A DNA stretch of 64,000 bases from Zobellia uliginosa. GTDB taxonomy: Bacteria > Bacteroidota > Bacteroidia > Flavobacteriales > Flavobacteriaceae. The stretch lies in the NCBI RefSeq assembly GCF_018860745.1, contig NZ_JAHKPY010000014.1, positions 831,214-895,213 of the forward strand. The letters run 5' to 3'. Made by a program: the position numbers and the translations under genes. Shown here in pieces: positions 46,226-55,063 of this stretch (positions are counted from its first letter, which is position 1; every line of letters starts with the position of its first letter). Below the pieces are notes generated by a model. It ran no database searches. It worked only from the letters and a program-made list of their open reading frames with translations, and was not told where the DNA came from.

Positions 46226-47710
46226 TTACGCACGTGCTGTAAGCGACTTTGTAAAAACAAATCCAAAGCCCAGAAACAACATAAAGTGAAAAGGGAAAAG
46301 CCCAAAATCGTTCAGCGGAATGGCACTGTACATTCCAAATAAGAAATAGACCATAAGAACTGCCTCCAGAATCATATTTGGAGATAATTTTTTAGTAAGG
46401 TACTTGTTACCTTTCCAAGAATCCGTAATGTTGTTCAGGTTGAATTTAGGTGTACGTACAAATTCGCTTCTTTTGCCCATATGACCTTCAAGAACAGCAA
46501 TTGAATTATGCAATGAAAAGCCTAATGCAACAGAAAAGAAAGTAAAGAATATTTTAATGTAATCTACAAAATTGTCAAAACCACTACCCTGAATGCTTTT
46601 ATAGGTAAACCAATAGCAAACGAAGAGGATAATAGTACTTAAAACAAAAAAACTTAATAGAGTAAAAACAATATCTAACTGTGGATATATAGCTTTAATG
46701 TACATGGCTGGTATACTAAGTAATGAAACCAAGAATACGCATAAGAACATAGAGCTGTTCAATAAATGCATTACTCCATGAAATTTAGTCTTAAAAGAGA
46801 TGTTCTTAGCGGTAACCACATTAAAAACCGTCTTTCTGAAATTTTCGGCGCCACCTTTATTCCAACGGAACTGTTGTGAGCGGGCGGCACTAATAACAAC
46901 AGGGAGTTCAGCAGGCGTCTCAACGTCTTCTAGATACTTGAATTTCCAGTTCTTAAGCTGTGCACGGTAACTTAGATCTAAATCTTCTGTAAGGGTATCT
47001 CCTTCCCAATTTCCAGCGTCTATGATACAATCTTTACGCCATATTCCCGCAGTACCATTAAAATTGATAAAGTGGCCTTTGGCATTCCTGCCTACTTGCT
47101 CAAGCGTAAAATGCGCATCTAAAGCAAAAGCTTGAATACGGGTTAACGTGGAATACTCTCTGTTAATATGCCCCCAACGTGTCTGTACAACCCCAATTTC
47201 AGGGTCCTTAAAGTAAATAACGGTCTTTTTTAACCAATCGCCAGATGGCATAAAATCGGCATCAAAAATAGCTATAAATTCACCTTTGGCTATTTCCAGG
47301 CCTTCTTTTAAAGCACCTGCTTTAAAACCTTGGCGGTTTTCACGACGTATGTGTTGGATGTCTAAACCTGTTTCTTGTAAGGCCTTTACGCGAGCAGCGG
47401 TATCAGTTACCGTATCATCCGTAGAATCATCAAGCACCTGAATTTCAAGTTTGCTTTTAGGGTATTCTATTTTTGCAATATTTTCCAATAGGCGTTCCAT
47501 AACATATTCTTCGTTATAGACAGGCAATTGTATGGTTACAAAAGGAATTTCTTTTGGATCTAGAAGATTGAATTTTGGAGCGATTTGATTGCGCCTTTTA
47601 TACCCCAGGTAATTTACCAAGAGATTTAGTTGCGCCAAACTATAAAAAAATATCAATAGCAGTGCTACACTATAGATTGCGATAATAATGTAAGCAATAA
47701 TTAAACCCAT
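46226..47710 (-). CDS. GT2 processive-type glycosyltransferase (CslA-like)
   Basis: Membrane glycosyltransferase: one N-terminal helix (about 5-30), a cytosolic GT-A domain, and four or five C-terminal helices. Catalytic motifs are intact: DD94-95 (LDDSTDD), DAD150-152, TED241-243 and QxxRW at 279-283 (QQFRWNKG). This set is seen in beta-mannan (CslA) and related synthases. It follows the DPM1-like gene by 1 bp and precedes the GT87-like gene. The product could be a glycolipid or polysaccharide; not resolved. Confidence 0.88.
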   Translation of the reverse strand: MGLIIAYIIIAIYSVALLLIFFYSLAQLNLLVNYLGYKRRNQIAPKFNLLDPKEIPFVTIQLPVYNEEYVMERLLENIAKIEYPKSKLEIQVLDDSTDDTVTDTAARVKALQETGLDIQHIRRENRQGFKAGALKEGLEIAKGEFIAIFDADFMPSGDWLKKTVIYFKDPEIGVVQTRWGHINREYSTLTRIQAFALDAHFTLEQVGRNAKGHFINFNGTAGIWRKDCIIDAGNWEGDTLTEDLDLSYRAQLKNWKFKYLEDVETPAELPVVISAARSQQFRWNKGGAENFRKTVFNVVTAKNISFKTKFHGVMHLLNSSMFLCVFLVSLLSIPAMYIKAIYPQLDIVFTLLSFFVLSTIILFVCYWFTYKSIQGSGFDNFVDYIKIFFTFFSVALGFSLHNSIAVLEGHMGKRSEFVRTPKFNLNNITDSWKGNKYLTKKLSPNMILEAVLMVYFLFGMYSAIPLNDFGLFPFHFMLFLGFGFVFTKSLTARA

Positions 47711-47711
47711 A

Positions 47712-48407
47712 TTATTTTATGCTGTATTTAAAAATCCAACCTAATATTTTTATGCCCGCAAATATACTACCTTTTACGGTACCCGATACTTTTGATACAC
47801 CAATTCTTTTTTTGTAACGTACTGGTACTTCGGCGTATGTCAATTTATTCTTTAAGGCCTTCAATTGCATCTCCACTGTCCACCCGTAAGTTTTATCCTC
47901 CATATTGAGTGTTAACAACTTAGGGTATGCTATAGCCCTAAACGGACCAAGGTCCGTAAATGTTGCACCAAACAACAATTTCATGAGAAAAGTAGCCAGC
48001 CAATTACCAAAAATCTGCTGAGGTGTCATACTTCCCTCTTCCCTAAGTCGTTTTACACGAGCACCAATTACAAAATCAGCTTGTTTATTTAATATCGGAG
48101 CCACAATCTTATTAAGTTCTTCGGGATAATCAGAATAGTCTCCATCAACAAATACGATAATATCAGGTGCTTTGGACTGTTTGGCAATATGGTTCATTCC
48201 TTTTAAACAGGCATAGCCATAACCCATTCGGTTCTCAGTCAATACGGTAGCTCCCGCATCAATGGCATTTTCGGCTGTTTTATCAGTGGAATTATTATTC
48301 ACAACGATAACTTCAGAAACCGATTTTGGTATTTCGCGGATTACCGAAGCTATAGAATCTGCCTCATTGTATGCAGGAATTATGACTTTAATGTCTGGTT
48401 GTGGCAT
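47712..48407 (-). CDS. GT2 family glycosyltransferase, DPM1-like
   Basis: Soluble GT-A domain resembling polyprenyl-phosphate mannosyl/glucosyl synthases: KVIIPAYNEADSIASVI (residues 6-22), VVNNNSTDKTAENA, ENRMGYGYACLKG, FVDGDYSDYPEEL (catalytic Asp pair), and FTDLGPFRAI. Length 231, without C-terminal membrane helices. First of three glycosyltransferase genes in the same direction; likely makes the lipid-linked sugar for the downstream membrane transferase. Confidence 0.87.
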   Translation of the reverse strand: MPQPDIKVIIPAYNEADSIASVIREIPKSVSEVIVVNNNSTDKTAENAIDAGATVLTENRMGYGYACLKGMNHIAKQSKAPDIIVFVDGDYSDYPEELNKIVAPILNKQADFVIGARVKRLREEGSMTPQQIFGNWLATFLMKLLFGATFTDLGPFRAIAYPKLLTLNMEDKTYGWTVEMQLKALKNKLTYAEVPVRYKKRIGVSKVSGTVKGSIFAGIKILGWIFKYSIK

Positions 48408-48493
48408 TGGTGAAGCTTGTTAATTACTGTAGTATTAGAAAAAATAAGTACTTATAATAATAGGAGAGAAAATAGGGGTCAAGAAATATTGCA

Positions 48494-48976
48494 TTATTTA
48501 AGGTCTGATAAATTGTTTTCGCGCCTAAAACTACTAAAACTAAACCATTCCTTAATTTTTTTACCGTTTTGATATTTCTCTGCAGAGGTCAGTTTTTCGT
48601 TGATATACTGTAGACAGTACCCATTTTTTTTACCATTACTCAGTTGGCATTTATGGTTTACTTTCCCCATGGAGTCATAAAATAGCCACCAATTAGACTT
48701 CTTGCCATCTTTGTAATGACCTTCTTGTAGAGGTTTGCCATAGCTATCGTAAAAATACCAATAAGATACACGTTGGTTATTTTGGTAATGCCCTTTTTCG
48801 GATAGTTTGCCGTTAGTATGGTAGAATTTCCAAAAATCGGCTTTAACACCATTTTTTAACCATCCTTCTTGTTTGATAGCTCCTGACTCGTAATACTCTT
48901 TATGGTACACCAAATCATATTCGGATTGTAATCCATAAAAAACAAAACAAACCATTAAAAATAATTTTGGGAACAT
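48494..48976 (-). CDS. MORN-like/YwqK-type repeat protein
   Basis: Signal peptide-like N-terminus (1-17), then five or six tandem repeats of about 22-23 residues with the pattern G-x-W/H-x-N/D-G-x-x-x-x-x-W-x-F/Y-Y-x-x-x-G-K (GWLKNGVKADFWKFYHTNGK, GHYQNNQRVSYWYFYDSYGK, GHYKDGKKSNWWLFYDSMGK). Such repeats form beta-sheets; function is unknown. It is 86 bp upstream of the DPM1-like gene on the same strand. Confidence 0.8.
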   Translation of the reverse strand: MFPKLFLMVCFVFYGLQSEYDLVYHKEYYESGAIKQEGWLKNGVKADFWKFYHTNGKLSEKGHYQNNQRVSYWYFYDSYGKPLQEGHYKDGKKSNWWLFYDSMGKVNHKCQLSNGKKNGYCLQYINEKLTSAEKYQNGKKIKEWFSFSSFRRENNLSDLK

Positions 48977-49024
48977 TTTACAAAGTGTCTACTTAAGTTG
49001 TCGTAATAAGAAGTAAGAACTAAC

Positions 49025-49068
49025 AAAAAATCCTTTATATCAAAATATTTTGATATAAAGGATTTTTT
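49025..49068. terminator. 44-bp perfect palindrome, bidirectional terminator
   Basis: Both 22-base arms are exactly complementary: the left arm is A6 then TCCTTTATATCAAAAT, the right arm its complement ending in T6, plus one further T. It lies 21 bp past the stop of the membrane iron-sulfur gene and upstream of the MORN gene, so it likely ends the former's mRNA on the minus strand. Confidence 0.8.
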
Positions 49069-49089
49069 TGATTGTCAATGAATTGAAAA

Positions 49090-50670
49090 TTATTTTTTGT
49101 TTACTAACTCCATAAGATCAACATCATTTCCTAATAGCACTTCAGTTGGATTGATACGACCTTGTTCTGGGCCATTTTCCAATTTTAGAACACCACGTGG
49201 GCAGACTGCGGAACATACACCGCAACCAACGCAACTAGATCGTACAATATTTTCGCCTTTTTGGGCGTAAGCACGAACATCAATACCTTGCTCACAATAG
49301 GTAGAACAGTTACCACAAGAAATACATTGGCCACCATTGGTGGTAATTCTAAATCGAGATTTAAAACGTTGCACAAAACCAAGGTATGCAGCTAACGGAC
49401 ATCCAAATCTACACCATACACGATTACCAAAAATTGGATAGAAACCGGTTCCGATAACACCAGCGAATATTGCACCGATTAAAAGGCTATAAGTGTTTTG
49501 AACGCTTTGTGTTTTAATACCCAGTACGGTTCCGGATTCTGTAAAGAAGCTATAGAGCGTCATACCTGTCATTACTACGGCAAAGAGTAAAACACCATGT
49601 ATTAACCAACGCTCCACCTTCCAAGAAAATAAAGACTTACTTGAATGTTGGCGGTACGGGTCTCCTAAAGTTTCGGCTAATCCACCGCAACCGCAAACCC
49701 AAGAACAGTACCATCTTTTTCCGAAAAAATAAACCATTACCGGTACAATAACTAACGTAAGAACAACGCCCCATACCAGAATAAACAGGCCAATACCACC
49801 GCTATCCAACAATGACTTTAAGTTCCATTGAAAAAAGAAATCATAATCTAGAGGAAATGCATTTTTAAAATCATAGTAGGGCATCTGTAGACGCACCATT
49901 ATCTCCGGAATTAGAAAAGCAAAGACAATCTGGAAAAACAATACCGATGTTGTGCGTACCATTTGGTACACGTTATGGCGGTATTTTATGTACATGCGCA
50001 CGGCCATTACGGTCATTACTACACAGTACATAAAACCATATACGAACCAATGTCCAGCGGGATTACCGCTAAGGCTCTGGCTAATGGGGTCTACAAGAAA
50101 CGTCCAGTTTACCGCAAATTCAGGTCTGAAGTATAAAACTAGATAGAAGGAAACTAGAAATACAAATACCATCCATGCTATCCAGCCTTTGTTCGTTGCG
50201 CTTTCATGATAAATACCATCGTTTTTTATTCCTTTTTTGCCTAGTAAGACTACATTGGGAAGAATAAACATTAACGCTCCAATAATGCCAAGGCCAAAGG
50301 TTAAAAACCACATTAGTCCTTTATTTTGGGCAATAAAACCAGCTCCGGACTTCTTACCCACCAAGGCAGCCATATCATGGCCACTGGTGTAGATAACCTT
50401 TTTGTATTCTTTGTTTTTTCGGTGTTGGCTATTGGCTGCATCGAGCGCGGAACTTATAGCAGGCGAGAGGCTCAACATACCATTAAAATCTTTGCTGACA
50501 ACGTTTTGGTTTATCGCCTGGATAAAAACATCGCTTTTAATGTTTTTTTCTTTTACAATTTCGTCAAAGGTATTTTGGTCTAGCTTGTACGTGCCTAATA
50601 CAGGCACGGCTGCAAAAACGGCTAGCCCGATTAAAAAAATGACTAGGCCTATGTTTTGTATTGCTTTCAT
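49090..50670 (-). CDS. Membrane 4Fe-4S protein of NapH/NosR type
   Basis: Electron-transfer membrane protein: N-terminal helix, a periplasmic segment (about 25-115), then about five helices and two cytoplasmic 4Fe-4S motifs near the C-terminus: CISCGNCSTYC (about 449-459) and CVGCGVCSAVCP (about 479-490). Before them are the NapH/NosR Cys motifs WYCSWVCGCGG and VWCRFGCPL. Members pass electrons between quinol and periplasmic or flavin partners. The gene follows the FAD oxidoreductase by 80 bp, suggesting a two-component NAD(P)H or quinol redox chain; partner and acceptor are unknown. Confidence 0.85.
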   Translation of the reverse strand: MKAIQNIGLVIFLIGLAVFAAVPVLGTYKLDQNTFDEIVKEKNIKSDVFIQAINQNVVSKDFNGMLSLSPAISSALDAANSQHRKNKEYKKVIYTSGHDMAALVGKKSGAGFIAQNKGLMWFLTFGLGIIGALMFILPNVVLLGKKGIKNDGIYHESATNKGWIAWMVFVFLVSFYLVLYFRPEFAVNWTFLVDPISQSLSGNPAGHWFVYGFMYCVVMTVMAVRMYIKYRHNVYQMVRTTSVLFFQIVFAFLIPEIMVRLQMPYYDFKNAFPLDYDFFFQWNLKSLLDSGGIGLFILVWGVVLTLVIVPVMVYFFGKRWYCSWVCGCGGLAETLGDPYRQHSSKSLFSWKVERWLIHGVLLFAVVMTGMTLYSFFTESGTVLGIKTQSVQNTYSLLIGAIFAGVIGTGFYPIFGNRVWCRFGCPLAAYLGFVQRFKSRFRITTNGGQCISCGNCSTYCEQGIDVRAYAQKGENIVRSSCVGCGVCSAVCPRGVLKLENGPEQGRINPTEVLLGNDVDLMELVNKK

Positions 50671-50693
50671 TATTTATTTCTGATTAAGCTTTA

Positions 50694-50731
50694 CTCGATA
50701 ATCGAGATTAAATGCTCCGAGGTTCGCCTCG
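50694..50731. promoter_or_regulatory. Palindrome and tetraloop hairpin between flavoprotein and FeS genes
   Basis: CTCGAT-A-ATCGAG, a perfect 13-bp palindrome, lies at 50694-50706. CGAGG-TTCG-CCTCG, a 5-bp stem with TTCG loop on the plus strand, lies at 50718-50731. The second could attenuate or stabilise the transcript; the first could be a protein site. Function not established. Confidence 0.4.
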
Positions 50732-50750
50732 AAATTTTAAGATTATTTCT

Positions 50751-52124
50751 TTACGAATGCCTCATGGGCTGGCTCTTTGGTGATTTGTTAAAAATTCGTT
50801 TCCAACTTTTCTTTTTAGGAGACAAGTTGGTTTTCATTACCGAATTATATTTGGATAGGATTTCCTCTTCGTAATGCGAATAGAATTCAGGATCAAAATT
50901 CGCATCTTTTACATATTCCATGACATAATCTATATTGCGTTCTTCTGTGAGCCAACGATCAAACATTTCATGGCGCATACGAATGCCAAAGGTATTGATG
51001 CCTAAGAATTTTTTAGAATCCTTGTCATAGGCAACTGTAATGCAAATTTTTTCCGAAGCGTGACGCCAGTGAAAATGGTTTTCGTGTTCTTTTTTTGACC
51101 TTTCACTAAAAACCCAACCGTAGGTCTGGTATTCAATATCAAGGAATTTAGCGGAGTTAAACCAATGCCCCGGACTATATTCCCTTGGATTGCCACAGAT
51201 AGTTTGAGCTAATGTTTCACCCATCATACGACCAGTGTACCAAACCGCTTCTATAGGTCTTCTGTTGCCAATTCCCTCATGCTGTTCGGCACAATCTCCA
51301 ATGGCATATATATCTTTTATATTGGTTTCGAGAAGGCGATTTACCTTAACCCCTCGCCCTAATTCAATACCGGACTCTTTTAGAAAATCGATATTAGGTG
51401 TAACACCTGCGGTAAGACCTACTACATTACATTCAATAGTTTCACCTTTATCCGTTGTAATAGCTTTGGCTCTGCCATTTTCATCGGATAGGATTTCAAC
51501 CAGATTGGTCTCTAGTTTTAAATCTATGTGATGTTCTAGAATGTGCTCATTAATCATTTCAGATTCTCCAGATGGCAGAACACCGTTCCAAAAACTATTT
51601 TCGCGAACTAGGAACGTTACCGGAATTTTTCTAGATCGAAGCATTTCTGCAAGTTCAATACCTATAAGTCCGCCGCCAACAATAACTGCACGATTGCAAA
51701 CCTCTTTATTAGGAGCATTTTCTTCAATTTGGTCTAGGTCTTGTTTTGAATACAAACCCTGAACCCCTTTTAAATCTTGACCAGGCCAACCAAACTTGTT
51801 GGGCTTGGATCCTGTTGCAATTATTAGCTTGTCATAAGTTAATTCTTTGCCTTCTGCCAATATCAGTGTTTTGTCTTCGTGATTAACAGAAGTAACAAAT
51901 CCTTTAAGAAGTTCTATTCGGTTTTTTTTCCAAAACCAATTCTCATAGGGCTGTGTGTGTTCAAATTTCATGTGGCCCATGTAGACATACATTAAGGCGG
52001 TACGAGAAAAGAAATAATTCGTTTCTGCGGATACTATTGTAATTTTTTTATCGGAAAGTTTTCGGATGTGCCTTGCCACCGTTACACCTGAAATTCCGTT
52101 GCCAATAATGACTATGTGCTCCAT
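50751..52124 (-). CDS. NAD(P)/FAD-dependent oxidoreductase (NirB/rubredoxin-reductase-like)
   Basis: Two-dinucleotide-binding flavoprotein: FAD motif VIIGNGISGVTVARHIR (residues 5-21), LIIATGSKPNKFGWPG near 100, NAD motif AVIVGGGLIGIELAEML near 146-162, and YAIGDCAEQHEG near 285. The C-terminal extension (about 340-457) does not match the standard reductases; no redox Cys pair is evident. It is cotranscribed with the NapH/NosR-like gene. Electron donor NAD(P)H and the membrane FeS protein as acceptor are inferred. Confidence 0.86.
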   Translation of the reverse strand: MEHIVIIGNGISGVTVARHIRKLSDKKITIVSAETNYFFSRTALMYVYMGHMKFEHTQPYENWFWKKNRIELLKGFVTSVNHEDKTLILAEGKELTYDKLIIATGSKPNKFGWPGQDLKGVQGLYSKQDLDQIEENAPNKEVCNRAVIVGGGLIGIELAEMLRSRKIPVTFLVRENSFWNGVLPSGESEMINEHILEHHIDLKLETNLVEILSDENGRAKAITTDKGETIECNVVGLTAGVTPNIDFLKESGIELGRGVKVNRLLETNIKDIYAIGDCAEQHEGIGNRRPIEAVWYTGRMMGETLAQTICGNPREYSPGHWFNSAKFLDIEYQTYGWVFSERSKKEHENHFHWRHASEKICITVAYDKDSKKFLGINTFGIRMRHEMFDRWLTEERNIDYVMEYVKDANFDPEFYSHYEEEILSKYNSVMKTNLSPKKKSWKRIFNKSPKSQPMRHS

Positions 52125-52160
52125 AATTTAATTTGGTTAATGCGAATTCTGTCGTTCTTA

Positions 52161-52173
52161 AAGGTAATACCTT
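52161..52173. promoter_or_regulatory. 13-bp palindrome in divergent promoter region
   Basis: AAGGTA-A-TACCTT is a perfect inverted repeat in the 238-bp spacer between the flavoprotein (minus) and DUF547 (plus) genes. It could be an operator for both; nothing else is recognised in the spacer. Confidence 0.35.
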
Positions 52174-52362
52174 AATGGCCTATTCTAATTTAGAACCATT
52201 TTAAATTTTTATGATTTATGTAAGGTTTTAGGGCTATTATCGAACTTGTAAGGTCTTGATTTTAAAAATCTTAAACAAACTTCAAAAAAATCTCTTTTTT
52301 TGTATGGATGTTAAAATTGTCTCGACAGAAGCCACAAGAATAACAACAAAAACTATCAAATT

Positions 52363-53082
52363 ATGAAATATTCAATCTTGGTCTTGATATTTTCTTTGAC
52401 CACTATTTCCGCTACTTTCGGACAAAGTACTGCTGACTTTTTTACTAAGGCAGATGCCTTCTTTAAAACCAATGTAACGGATGGCCGTGTTAATTATTCG
52501 GCAATAAAAACGAATTCCACAGATTTGGATGAATTGCTTGAACTTGCAAAGCACATAAAGGTAGACGAAAGCAATGCTAATGAGTACCAAGCTTTCTACA
52601 TTAACGGTTATAATTTGTTGGTGATAAAAGGAATTGTGGACAATTATCCTTTGAAATCGCCTTTAGATGTTAGTGGATTTTTTGATGGTAAAAAATATGA
52701 AATAGGAGGAAACAAGACTACACTTAATGATATTGAGAACAAATTGCTGCGAGCAAAATTCCCGTCTGAAGCACGTTTTCACTTTGTATTGGTTTGTGGT
52801 GGTTTAGGTTGTCCTCCCATAATAAGCAAAGCATACATGCCTCCTACCTTAGATGCGCAGTTAGAAAAGCAGACCACAATTGCTATAAATAATCCGCAGT
52901 TCATTCAATTCAATAAAAATAAAGTAAAAATCTCTCAAATTTTTGAATGGTATAAAGGTGATTTTACACAAAACGGACAAAGTTTGGTAGACTTTATCAA
53001 TAAGTATAAATCAGAACATCTACCAGAAAAAACCAAGGTTTCTTACTACCCATATGATTGGACGTTGAACGAAACCAAATAA
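52363..53082 (+). CDS. DUF547 domain-containing secreted protein
   Basis: Signal peptide (1-20, SATFGQ) followed by a DUF547 domain with the conserved AFYINGYNLLVIKGIVDNYP (about 75-94) and RFHFVLVCGGLGCPPI (about 139-154). The family has a papain-like fold in predictions, but function is unknown. It is divergent from the flavoprotein/FeS operon and 42 bp upstream of an outer-membrane protein gene. Confidence 0.88.
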   Translation: MKYSILVLIFSLTTISATFGQSTADFFTKADAFFKTNVTDGRVNYSAIKTNSTDLDELLELAKHIKVDESNANEYQAFYINGYNLLVIKGIVDNYPLKSPLDVSGFFDGKKYEIGGNKTTLNDIENKLLRAKFPSEARFHFVLVCGGLGCPPIISKAYMPPTLDAQLEKQTTIAINNPQFIQFNKNKVKISQIFEWYKGDFTQNGQSLVDFINKYKSEHLPEKTKVSYYPYDWTLNETK

Positions 53083-53124
53083 GAAATAGCCTCAATAGAT
53101 AACCTCACTTTAAAATTTAATAGT

Positions 53125-54015
53125 ATGAAATCAATACAGAGAAATATATTTCTTTCAGGCCTCCTTTTGGCTACGACCATGGTATTTGCCCAAGATAATA
53201 CTAATGATGAAGACAATTCAACACAAAGTAATATCCAGCAATACACGCCTTCCAAACTTATTGGAAAAGGACAGGTAGATATAAAATGGTTCAATAATCT
53301 GTATACACAAACCGAAAGTACTTTTAGTGATGGAAAAGAGCCAAGACAGACATTTTTCACCTCTACCTTGGAAGCATATACAGGTGTGGGTGAGAATAAA
53401 AGATGGAATGTTGGAGCTATTTTTGAATTTCGTTCCAATGTAATAGGAGATAGAGATGCCTTAGATGTATTTAAGTTTGACGGAGAAGGAAATACGGCAC
53501 GTTCTGGTCTTACATCTATAGCGCCATCCGTAAAGTTTGTACCGTTTAGGTCTATTAGTAATTTCTCTATTCAGAGTTCGTTCTTTATTCCTTTGGTAGA
53601 TAACGAAAGCGAGAATGGTGTGTTCTTAGATCAAAAGGGATACATCTGGCAAAACCGCTTTTTCTACGATTATACATTCCCTGGTAATAAATGGCAATTG
53701 TTTAGTGAGTTGAACTCAGAATTAAGTTTCGGAGATAAAGAAGATAGCTTTGCCAACAATAGTCTAAATCTTACGCCGGGTATATTTTTAAGTTATTTTC
53801 CGAGCTCTAAATTTACCGTTTTGGGTCTAGTACAGCATTCTCAGCGTTTGGATTTGGGTAATGATTTTGCACAGGATTTTACTGCAGTAGGTGGTGGGGC
53901 AAAATACCAATTGACCAATGCACTCAACTTAGAAGCGCTATATACCAACTTCGTAAGAGGAAGCAATACCGGGTTGGGGCAAACCTTTAATTTGGGTTTG
54001 AGAGCAATTTTTTAA
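53125..54015 (+). CDS. Outer-membrane beta-barrel-like protein, unknown function
   Basis: Signal peptide about 1-22 (MVFAQ), an acidic linker (DNTNDEDNST), then amphipathic strands (KWFNNLYTQTESTF, KRWNVGAIFEFRSNV, FSIQSSFFIPLV, FFYDYTFPGNKWQLF, YTNFVRG, TFNLGLRAIF) ending in Phe, consistent with outer-membrane insertion. 296 residues. It sits with the DUF547 gene, and a shared function is inferred only from that. Confidence 0.72.
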   Translation: MKSIQRNIFLSGLLLATTMVFAQDNTNDEDNSTQSNIQQYTPSKLIGKGQVDIKWFNNLYTQTESTFSDGKEPRQTFFTSTLEAYTGVGENKRWNVGAIFEFRSNVIGDRDALDVFKFDGEGNTARSGLTSIAPSVKFVPFRSISNFSIQSSFFIPLVDNESENGVFLDQKGYIWQNRFFYDYTFPGNKWQLFSELNSELSFGDKEDSFANNSLNLTPGIFLSYFPSSKFTVLGLVQHSQRLDLGNDFAQDFTAVGGGAKYQLTNALNLEALYTNFVRGSNTGLGQTFNLGLRAIF

Positions 54016-54060
54016 GAGGTAATCATAAATACTGTATTTTAGGGGTCTTAATAACGATGC

Positions 54061-55062
54061 ATGCGTAGATTAGGACTTCTTTTTTTATGTCTACTTCAGT
54101 TTTCCTGCTCTAGTCAGGTTGAACAAAAAATTAATGGCGTGAGCTTTGTTGCTTCACGAAATGAAGTGCTTCAGGAACATATAGATGATGTAAAAGAAGT
54201 CCATGCCAACCATGCTGCCGTAATGCCTTTTGGCTTTATTAGAGATGTGGCCTCACCAGAAATTGTATTTAATACAGAACGCCAATGGTTTGGGGAAACC
54301 AACAAGGGAGCCATGCAATACATTGGCCTACTTCATAAAAACAATATAAAGACCATGGTAAAGCCGCAGATTTGGATTTGGCGGGGAGAATTTACCGGTA
54401 CGTTACAAATGAACTCAGAGGATGATTGGAAAAATCTTGAGGCTTCTTATGAAAAATTCATTTTAGCTAATGCGAAAATGGCGCAAGAGACCCAATCTGA
54501 AATCCTCTGTATAGGTACAGAGCTTGAAAAATTTGTAATGAATAGACCGGAATATTGGCATGGTTTGATTGCAAAAATCCGTGCTGTTTATGATGGGAAG
54601 CTTACCTATGCGGCCAATTGGGATGAATATTCGCGAGTTCCTTTTTGGGAAGATTTGGATTATATAGGTATAGATGCGTATTTTCCGCTGTCGGAAGAAA
54701 AGACACCATCTGTAGAGCAATTGCAAGAAGGTTGGCAAAGATGGAAGAAAGACATAGCGGCGCTTTCAGAAAAAACAGGACGTCCTGTGCTATTTACAGA
54801 ATTTGGGTACAGGAGTATGGATTTTACCGCTCACAAACCTTGGTTGGTAGATAGAAATGAAGATGATGTAAATCTGGATGCCCAGGTAAATGCCAAAAAA
54901 GCCATCTTTATGGAATTTTGGGACGAGGATTGGTTTGCAGGAGGTTATGTGTGGAAGTGGTTTATAGATCACAAAAAGTCTGGAGGTGAAAAGGATAATA
55001 GATTTACACCGCAGAATAAGCCGGCGCAAGAAATAATAAAAGAGGTTTATAAAAGTCATTAA
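54061..55062 (+). CDS. GH113-like TIM-barrel glycosidase lipoprotein
   Basis: Lipobox in LQFSC (Cys16). TIM-barrel glycosidase resembling GH113 beta-mannanases: substrate-strand elements MVKPQIWIW (about 104-112), probable acid/base Glu in ILCIGTELEKF (about 150), YIGIDAYFPL, and probable nucleophile Glu in VLFTEFGYRS (about 243), followed by GGYVWKW. Length 333. Mannan or a related glycan as substrate is inferred. A small lipoprotein gene starts 1 bp after it. Confidence 0.83.
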   Translation: MRRLGLLFLCLLQFSCSSQVEQKINGVSFVASRNEVLQEHIDDVKEVHANHAAVMPFGFIRDVASPEIVFNTERQWFGETNKGAMQYIGLLHKNNIKTMVKPQIWIWRGEFTGTLQMNSEDDWKNLEASYEKFILANAKMAQETQSEILCIGTELEKFVMNRPEYWHGLIAKIRAVYDGKLTYAANWDEYSRVPFWEDLDYIGIDAYFPLSEEKTPSVEQLQEGWQRWKKDIAALSEKTGRPVLFTEFGYRSMDFTAHKPWLVDRNEDDVNLDAQVNAKKAIFMEFWDEDWFAGGYVWKWFIDHKKSGGEKDNRFTPQNKPAQEIIKEVYKSH

Positions 55063-55063
55063 A

